Source: Acidovorax defluvii (GTDB taxonomy: Bacteria; Pseudomonadota; Gammaproteobacteria; Burkholderiales; Burkholderiaceae_C). From it: a stretch of DNA of 56,883 nucleotides. Each line of letters begins with the position of its first letter. The first letter of the stretch is position 1. The DNA lies in the NCBI GenBank assembly GCA_003268905.1, contig QLTU01000024.1, positions 1 through 56,883 of the forward strand. The letters run 5' to 3'. Made by a program: the position numbers and the translations under genes. Positions 51,602 to 56,883 of this stretch are shown here, piece by piece. The notes beneath the pieces were generated by a model. It had not been told where the DNA came from, did not search any database, and saw only the letters and a list, made by a program, of their open reading frames with translations.

Positions 51602-52363
51602 CAGGATGCCTTTTGCACCCTGGCCACCGGCGGCGGCTTTGCCTCGCGCCAGCTGTACACCAATGGCGAAGAGCACGTCATGGAAACCAAGCGGCCGGTG
51701 GTGCTCAACGGCATCGCCGTGGTCGCCACGCGCCCCGACTTGATCGACCGGGTCATTCACGTCGATCTGCCGACCATCCCCGCAGATGCCCGGCGTGACG
51801 ATGCCGACACGCACGCGGGCTTGGAACGTGATCAACCCAAGGTCTTCGCGGGTCTGCTGGATCTGTTCTCAGCGGCGCTGGCCATCCTTCCGACGGTCAA
51901 GCTGACCCAGAAGCAGCGCATGGCCGATTACGAACGGCTGGGCGAGGCAGTGGCCCGCGCCTTGGGCTTCGCTCCCGGTGAATTCCAACAGCAGTACGCC
52001 GAACTGGTACGTGCGGGCATCGACCGGGCCTTGGAGAGCAACGCCGTCGCGCAAGCCCTGGACAAGTACCTCGTCGAGCGCGTGCTGCCCATCAACTGGC
52101 AAGGCACCGCCGGCCAGCTCTACGACCTGCTGAACACCCACAGCATCCCCGACCGCAGCAGTTGGCCGCGCTCGCCCAAGGGCTTGTCGGACCAGCTGCG
52201 CCGCATCGCCCCGGCCTATCGCGCCAAGGGCATCGACATCACCCACCTCGGCCACAGCCGGGAGGGGGCGCGCTGGCGCATCGCACAGACCCGTTCCCAA
52301 ACCAATCCTGCCACGCCACCCGGCATCGAGGGTGGCACTCGATATGGAGCTCACCGTGAGTAA
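51602..52363 (+). pseudogene. Replication protein C-terminal part, downstream of an in-frame stop
   Basis: It continues the upstream frame without shift: QDAFCTLATGGGFASRQLY, TNGEEHVMETKRPVVLNGIAVVATRPDLIDRVIHVDLP and a helical C-terminus. The segment is typical sensor/arginine-finger sequence of the ATPase. Restart could occur at an ATG at 51680. It overlaps the next gene by eight bases. Confidence 0.8.
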
Positions 52364-52655
52364 TCCCAACTTGCATCCCGTCTGGGCCAAGGTTCTCGGC
52401 ATCACGCCGCAGACCACCAGCCCATCCACCCCTGCCGAAACGCAGCTGTCCCCGCTGGCTGCCGCGATTGCGGCGATGACCGGGCAAACCAACTCCCACC
52501 GGGGTTGGCAGGCCACCAGCCATCCCCGACGCCCCGGCGCGCCTGTGGGCATCAAGAAGCAGGTCGGCCCAGGCCTGTGGATCAGCACCGTCGCGCGGCC
52601 CGGCGACACCCACTACCCGTCCACCCCTGACCAAACTCGGAGACCACCACCATGA
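52356..52655 (+). CDS. Hypothetical protein
   Basis: A 99-residue proline- and threonine-rich protein (LHPVWAKVLGITPQTTSPSTPAE...). I chose the GTG start because GGAG lies six bases upstream; the ATG at 52344 is an alternative. The stop overlaps the next ATG. No family recognised. It overlaps the end of the replication gene, so it may be coupled. Confidence 0.6.
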   Translation: MSNPNLHPVWAKVLGITPQTTSPSTPAETQLSPLAAAIAAMTGQTNSHRGWQATSHPRRPGAPVGIKKQVGPGLWISTVARPGDTHYPSTPDQTRRPPP

Positions 52656-53497
52656 AACTGAACCCGTTCAGCAAGAAGTCCAACCCCTACCTCGACAAGA
52701 TCAAAGCCGAGCACGACGCACTCAACCAGGAGCTCACACCCCTCAAAGCCGAATTGGCGGAGGCGGAAGCCGAGCACGCTGCGGCACGCGAGAAACAAAA
52801 TCGTCTGCGTGATGCCGCTGGCTCGATGTCGATGAACACGCCACCGGCAGCCAAAGCCCACTGGCCCATCCTGTGCGAAGCCAATCAGCGGATGGAAAGG
52901 CTCAAGTCGAAGGTGTCCAACCTGGAGAGCCAACTGCGTCTGCTGCAGCAGGTCCTGGCCACCCCCGAGCGCTTCGCAGTGGCCCGCAAAAACTTTGACG
53001 ATCTGATCGCGCAGCGCAAGGCGCTCACCGCTGAGGCACAGACGGTCGATGGCCAACTGACCAAGATTGCCAAGCGGCTGGCGGACCTCGAAGCGCGCAT
53101 TGCCGTCGAGACGAAGTCGGCATCTCGGGCGCTGCTGGACACCGAAGCGGAATTCGTGGTGCCTGAAACCTTGACCAAGCTGGAGGTGGAGTTGCGCATC
53201 ACCCGCGCATCGCAGGCCGAGCTTGAGCGCCAACGTGAAGCCGTCCAGGCCCAGGTTGGCGGACTGCCTGATGCCGTGCGTGAAGCACGGAACAGTTTCA
53301 TCCACTGCCGGGCAGCGATGACCGAGATCGAGCTGTACGAACAGCTGATGCCGGTCATGAACGCACTGGCTCGCGCCTCGGCGGCCCGGCGCCAGATCAA
53401 CTACCACCACGACGAAAGCCGCTTCCCGGTTGAGATTCCGCACGGTCTGATCGAAGCAGCCAGCGATGCACTGGCGGCAGAAATGCCAGCGGCTTGA
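52652..53497 (+). CDS. Coiled-coil hypothetical protein
   Basis: A 281-residue protein that is almost entirely predicted coiled coil, with long heptad-like runs (DALNQELTPLKAELAEAEAEH, LEVELRITRASQAELERQREAVQ) and no membrane segment. Role unknown; it may be structural or involved in DNA or partition complexes. ATGA overlap upstream. Confidence 0.7.
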   Translation: MKLNPFSKKSNPYLDKIKAEHDALNQELTPLKAELAEAEAEHAAAREKQNRLRDAAGSMSMNTPPAAKAHWPILCEANQRMERLKSKVSNLESQLRLLQQVLATPERFAVARKNFDDLIAQRKALTAEAQTVDGQLTKIAKRLADLEARIAVETKSASRALLDTEAEFVVPETLTKLEVELRITRASQAELERQREAVQAQVGGLPDAVREARNSFIHCRAAMTEIELYEQLMPVMNALARASAARRQINYHHDESRFPVEIPHGLIEAASDALAAEMPAA

Positions 53498-53666
53498 TCG
53501 TCAAGCTACCCACACACAGGCGAAGTGGGTCCTTCCTCGCCAAAACGCCATACGGGGGGCGCGAGCGCGCTGCCCCGCTACCGACAGACCCCGAAACGGG
53601 GTTACCAGTTACCACCTCGGTTACCGCCCGGCGCCGTACCGGGTTACCAGCCTTCAAGGAAATCAA
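53498..53666. repeat. GGTTACC iteron-like cluster
   Basis: Three GGTTACC copies (53600-53606, 53619-53625 and 53642-53648) and one AGTTACC (53607-53613) lie in the gap, spaced 7-23 bp, just before the next gene's SD. They may be operator sites. Confidence 0.5.
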
Positions 53667-54092
53667 ATGAACACCACGACGACCAACAACACCGTCCCCG
53701 GCCAACCCTTAGCCCACCACGACCCTGAGGTTGGGCAGCGCGTGCAGGGCTGGCTTGCCAGCGGGCAGCTGTTGGCCTGGATTCCGATCCTCAGCCAAGA
53801 CAACTTCCCCGGCACACCGCCAGAGATTCTGCAGTTTGCCGACCGATACCAGGAGTCGATGCGCTGGCCGATCCACGCACCTGAGGATCTGCTGCAACTG
53901 CCCGAGGGCATCACTGGCTGGTTGCTGCCCGCCGACGCTGAAGACACCGACGTGGCCTGCGGGGTCTGGAACGGCGAGGTCTACATCCTGGGCGTCAAGG
54001 ACAAACGCACCGGGCGTGCGCAGACCCTGCTGGGCGAGCGTTTCGATGTAGCGACAGGTCAGGTCGATGACGTTGAACAGAGCGCGGTTTGA
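53667..54092 (+). CDS. Hypothetical protein
   Basis: A 141-residue acidic protein (start MNTTTTNNTVPGQPLAHHDPE), with several Trp/Pro-rich stretches (GWLASGQLLAWIPILSQDNF) and no membrane segment. AAGGA precedes the ATG. No family recognised. Confidence 0.65.
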   Translation: MNTTTTNNTVPGQPLAHHDPEVGQRVQGWLASGQLLAWIPILSQDNFPGTPPEILQFADRYQESMRWPIHAPEDLLQLPEGITGWLLPADAEDTDVACGVWNGEVYILGVKDKRTGRAQTLLGERFDVATGQVDDVEQSAV

Positions 54093-54152
54093 CTTGGCTT
54101 CTGGTCGCCACAGCGCGTTCATGGACCTGTCTCAACCACAGGAGCATTTGAA

Positions 54153-54614
54153 ATGACGGACACCCATAACGGCAGCATCTCGGCCCAGTTGGCCGCGCTG
54201 CCCTCCCTGCCGATGGCAGACCTATGAGCGCTGTGGGATCAGCATTTCCCCCGGCGGCCCAGCCACCGCAATCGCAACTACGTGGAATCGCGTTTGGCAT
54301 ACCGCATCCAGGAACTGGCCTATGGTGCGCTGCCGGCCAACATCCGTAACATGCTGGTCGAGGCCGGCGCCAAGCATTCCAAGATCAGGTCGGCCGCGGG
54401 GCGCAGCGCGCAAACCCTGCTGATGCCCGGCACCACACTGATCCGGGAATGGGATGAACGCGAGTACCGTGTAACGGTCACTCCCGATGGCCTGTACGAG
54501 CTCAACGGCCAGGTGTTCAAGAGCCTGTCGGCGGCGGCGCGCCACATCACGGGCACGCGCTGGAATGGGCCGAAGTTCTTTGGTCTGCGGGGCGGCAAGG
54601 GGGATGCTCAATGA
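54153..54614 (+). pseudogene. DUF2924 domain-containing protein, interrupted by TGA
   Basis: The frame starts MTDTHNGSISAQLAALPSLPMADL, then TGA at codon 25 (54225-54227), then ALWDQHFPRRPSHRNRNYVESRLAYRIQEL and the DUF2924 body ending FFGLRGGK. The stop sits where a TGG tryptophan is expected (MADLWALW in relatives by my recollection), so a single G-to-A change explains it. GGAG lies upstream of the ATG. Its stop overlaps the recombinase ATG. Restart is possible at a GTG (VESRL). Confidence 0.82.
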
Positions 54615-55960
54615 ACGCGCCGTTGCTCGTGCCACCCAAGCGCTGCGCGGTGTACTGCCGCGTGTCCAGCGACGAACGGCTTGACCAGTCCTTCAATTCC
54701 AACGATGCCCAGAAGGAAGCCGGGCACGCCTTCATCAAGAGCCAGAGCCACGAGGGCTGGATCGCCGTGGCCGACGACTACGACGATGGCGGTTTCTCTG
54801 GTGGCAACATGGAGCGGCCCGCTCTGCGCCGCCTGATGGCCGACATTCAGATGGGCAAGGTCGACATCGTGGTCGTCTACAAGATCGACCGCTTGTCGCG
54901 CTCGTTGGCCGATTTCGCGCGGATGGTCGATGTGTTTGACCGCCACCGGGTCAGCTTCAGCGCGGTCACGCAGCAGATCAACTCGGCCACCTCGATGGGC
55001 CGGTTGATGCTCAACGTGCTGCTATCCTTCGCGCAATTCGAACGGGAAGTGACCGGCGAGCGCATCCGCGACAAGATCGCGGCCAGCAAGGCCAAGGGGA
55101 TGTGGATGGGTGGGCCACTGCCGCTGGGGTATGACGTACGCGGCAGGCAGCTGGTGATCAATGAAACTGAGGCTGCCCTGGTACGCCGCATCTTCGATGA
55201 CTTTGTGACCGTGCGCTCGGCCACGCTGATGGCCAAGACCTACGGCGCGGAAGGCGTAGTCACCAAGGGTGGCAAGCCCTTCACCAAGCAGACCCTCTAC
55301 AAGATGCTGCACAACCGGATGTACCTGGGCGAGATCGTCCACAAGGGGCATAGCTTCCTGGGCCAGCATCAGGCCATCATCACCCAGGCGCAGTGGGACG
55401 CGGTGCACGCCCTGATCGCCACCGATGGCATCGAACGGCGGCGCGAGACCAACGACCGCCAGCGGGAACCGGTTCTGTTGCGTGGCCTGCTATTCACACC
55501 CGATGGCGAGCGTCTTGTGCCGAGTTACACGGTCAAGAAGGGCAAGACCTACCGCTACTACACCCCGATCAGACACCGGCGCTTCGGGGCCTGGGCCAGC
55601 AGCCACGGGCCGCTGCCAGCGGTGCCCATCGAGGAATTAGTGACCCAGCAGATCGTCGCCGCGCTGTCAGCGCCGCACATCGTGCAGTCGGTGTGGGATC
55701 GGATTCGGACAACCCGCCCAGACCTGTCAGAGCCCGAGGTGGTGTTGCCGATGCGAAATCTGGCGGGCATGTGGCAACAGTTGTTCCCTGCTGAGCAGTG
55801 TCGACTGGCGCAGTTGCTGATCGAGCGCGTGGTGATTGCCGACGGCGGGCTGGAGATCATCTGGCGCGACCACGGCTGGCAGGAACTGGCCGGTGAGTTG
55901 ATGCCCGGCACCATCGGCGCGGAATTGCAGGAGTGGGAGCAGACGGAGGTGGAGGCATGA
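54611..55960 (+). CDS. Site-specific serine recombinase (large)
   Basis: A 449-residue recombinase. The catalytic serine is in YCRVSSDE, followed by DDGGFSGGNMERPALRRLM and DIVVVYKIDRLSRSLADFARMV; then a Recombinase/PF07508-type domain with RMYLGEIVHKGHSFLGQHQAIIT and a C-terminal zinc-ribbon-like region that lacks cysteines. It drives integration/excision of the element. Its ATG overlaps the DUF2924 stop, so loss of DUF2924 translation may reduce its expression. Confidence 0.92.
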   Translation: MNAPLLVPPKRCAVYCRVSSDERLDQSFNSNDAQKEAGHAFIKSQSHEGWIAVADDYDDGGFSGGNMERPALRRLMADIQMGKVDIVVVYKIDRLSRSLADFARMVDVFDRHRVSFSAVTQQINSATSMGRLMLNVLLSFAQFEREVTGERIRDKIAASKAKGMWMGGPLPLGYDVRGRQLVINETEAALVRRIFDDFVTVRSATLMAKTYGAEGVVTKGGKPFTKQTLYKMLHNRMYLGEIVHKGHSFLGQHQAIITQAQWDAVHALIATDGIERRRETNDRQREPVLLRGLLFTPDGERLVPSYTVKKGKTYRYYTPIRHRRFGAWASSHGPLPAVPIEELVTQQIVAALSAPHIVQSVWDRIRTTRPDLSEPEVVLPMRNLAGMWQQLFPAEQCRLAQLLIERVVIADGGLEIIWRDHGWQELAGELMPGTIGAELQEWEQTEVEA

Positions 55961-56409
55961 AGCCGAAAGTGCATGCTTTGGGCGGCCCCGTTGCGCGCGA
56001 ACGCCGGGATGGCGGGCAGGTCAAGCTGTCCACCTTCATCCCGTTGAAGATCCGTAAACGCGGCGCCAGCAAGGTGGTGGTGCGGCCCGATGGCGCGGTC
56101 GAGTCGCCGGGCAAGATCGCCAGTCAGATTGACCAACCGTTGCTGGTGGCGCTGACGCGGGCCTTCTACTGGCAGCAATTGCTCGACGATGGTGTGGTCG
56201 GCAGTGGGAGCGAGATCGCCAAGCGCGAAAGCCTGCACCACTCGACGGTCAACGAACTGCTGCGGCTGACGCTGCTGGAGCCCGCCATCATTCAGAGCAT
56301 CCTGACCGGGCAGCAGCCCCGGTGTATGAGCTTGCTGTGGTTTCAGCGCAATCCGCTGCCGACCGACTGGGTGGCGCAGCGGGAGGTGGTGGTGGGGTTC
56401 GATTCGTAA
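55957..56409 (+). CDS. HTH protein, KorB/ParB-like
   Basis: A 150-residue protein with a basic N-terminus (PLKIRKRGASKVVV) and a HTH (SEIAKRESLHHSTVNELLRLTLLEPAIIQSILTG) resembling the KorB/ParB HTH. The ATG overlaps the recombinase stop (ATGA). Probably a DNA-binding partner of the recombinase or a regulator; this is inferred from position and motif. Confidence 0.7.
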   Translation: MKPKVHALGGPVARERRDGGQVKLSTFIPLKIRKRGASKVVVRPDGAVESPGKIASQIDQPLLVALTRAFYWQQLLDDGVVGSGSEIAKRESLHHSTVNELLRLTLLEPAIIQSILTGQQPRCMSLLWFQRNPLPTDWVAQREVVVGFDS

Positions 56410-56435
56410 CCAGTACCGCCATTCGTCAGCCCGCT

Positions 56436-56883
56436 TCAATCGCTGGATGCGGGCAGCCACTTGATACCTGCCACCCCCAGGTTTCTCTGGCTGATGTGGT
56501 CACTGAGGATGGGCGCGAGGGTCTGCACATTGGTGTCGAAGCTGTGCCGCCGCATGGCCCGCAGCTTCTTCAGCGCGTTTTCGTTACGGTAGATGCTGCC
56601 GTCCCAGTCGATGACCATCATCGCCACATCACCGTCGTCGGCCAGCATACACAGCAGGGCGTCATCGGCGTCCTTGTCCAGCGAGGCCTTGAGCTCGCCC
56701 TCGTAGTCGGCCAGCACTTCAACGTACAGATCGATGCTGAGTGGGCTCTGCCCAGACAGCGCAGACTGCAGATCGATGGCGAATTTCTGTATGCGTCCGG
56801 AGAACCCATCTTGAATCGAGGGCAGTAATCGAGGATCGTCCCCACGAAGGAGATCGTGGAGACGATGGAACGATTGATCGATG
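56436..56883 (-). CDS. Hypothetical protein, partial at window edge
   Basis: An open frame of at least 148 codons running from the window edge to a stop near 56436. The frame stays open all the way to 56883, so the start lies outside. The residues (LYVEVLADYEGELKASLDKDADDALL, then MVIDWDGSIYRNENALKKLRAMR) are compact and charged. No family recognised. It is convergent with the KorB-like gene. Confidence 0.65.
   Translation of the reverse strand, partial: IDQSFHRLHDLLRGDDPRLLPSIQDGFSGRIQKFAIDLQSALSGQSPLSIDLYVEVLADYEGELKASLDKDADDALLCMLADDGDVAMMVIDWDGSIYRNENALKKLRAMRRHSFDTNVQTLAPILSDHISQRNLGVAGIKWLPASSD

Noticed and set aside
44055..54614. Reassignment of stop codons in the island
   Set aside because: The three stops are of two kinds (TAA twice, TGA once), all other island genes end with TAA, TGA or TAG as normal stops, and the neighbours have no internal stops. 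Independent mutation is simpler.

Overview
The window looks like a chromosome segment of a GC-rich betaproteobacterium of the order Burkholderiales, most likely Comamonadaceae (Acidovorax-like). The grounds are the high-GC codon use, the LIV-type transporter and beta-oxidation cluster, the PEP-CTERM protein, the infA/tRNA-Pro/psd neighbourhood, and a short interspersed repeat (core AGCGCTT...AAGCGCT next to ATAGCTG) that recurs through the first 31 kb. No rRNA, CRISPR array or transposase was seen.

Region 1 (about 0-36.2 kb) is core-type chromosome. In order it holds: a patatin-like lipase truncated at a repeat copy; an HDOD protein; Tex; a NarL-type two-component pair; a DHA2-family MFS exporter; an alkylguanine-DNA methyltransferase; a run of small metabolic enzymes (two SDRs, a GST-like protein, a GNAT, a quinone-oxidoreductase-like MDR, a PaaI-type thioesterase); a PEP-CTERM protein behind a sigma-54-type promoter; a VanZ-like membrane protein; and a minus-strand acid-utilisation cluster (acyl-CoA ligase, livKHMGF, FadJ/FadB-like multifunctional enzyme, thiolase, acyl-CoA dehydrogenase). 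Then come plus-strand selO-msrB-yciB-bolA-peptidylprolyl isomerase, a DUF1624-like membrane protein, tRNA-Pro(TGG), infA, psd and a small hypothetical gene.

Region 2 (about 36.4-47.9 kb, minus strand) is a defence island. An HTH regulator, a DUF3800 protein and a PBECR-like putative nuclease form a translationally coupled operon. It lies upstream of a type I restriction-modification operon (hsdM-hsdS-hsdR) that runs on, with overlapping genes, into a YgjP-type metallopeptidase and a TOTE-type primase-helicase, and ends at an intrinsic terminator. hsdM carries an in-frame ochre codon. Between the two operons, on the opposite strand, is a compact unit of near-consensus promoter, hairpin and terminator that should make an RNA of about 83 nt. 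Its -35 box sits inside a triple CAAGAC/GTCTTG operator-like element.

Region 3 (about 48.0-56.9 kb, mostly plus strand) is a replication/integration module. It has a small hypothetical gene, DUF3489, a 734-bp non-coding stretch rich in palindromes, a hypothetical gene, an AlpA-like regulator, an AAA+ primase/helicase-like protein broken by TAA, two hypotheticals including a coiled coil, another hypothetical, DUF2924 broken by TGA, a large serine recombinase, a KorB/ParB-like HTH protein and a partial gene at the window edge. Three 28-bp elements, each three tandem copies of a 9-bp SACCRTCAC unit, resemble origin iterons.

The most noteworthy observations are the candidate small RNA with its operator, the iteron triplets, the three isolated in-frame nonsense codons within 10 kb of island DNA, and the extended RM-YgjP-TOTE operon.
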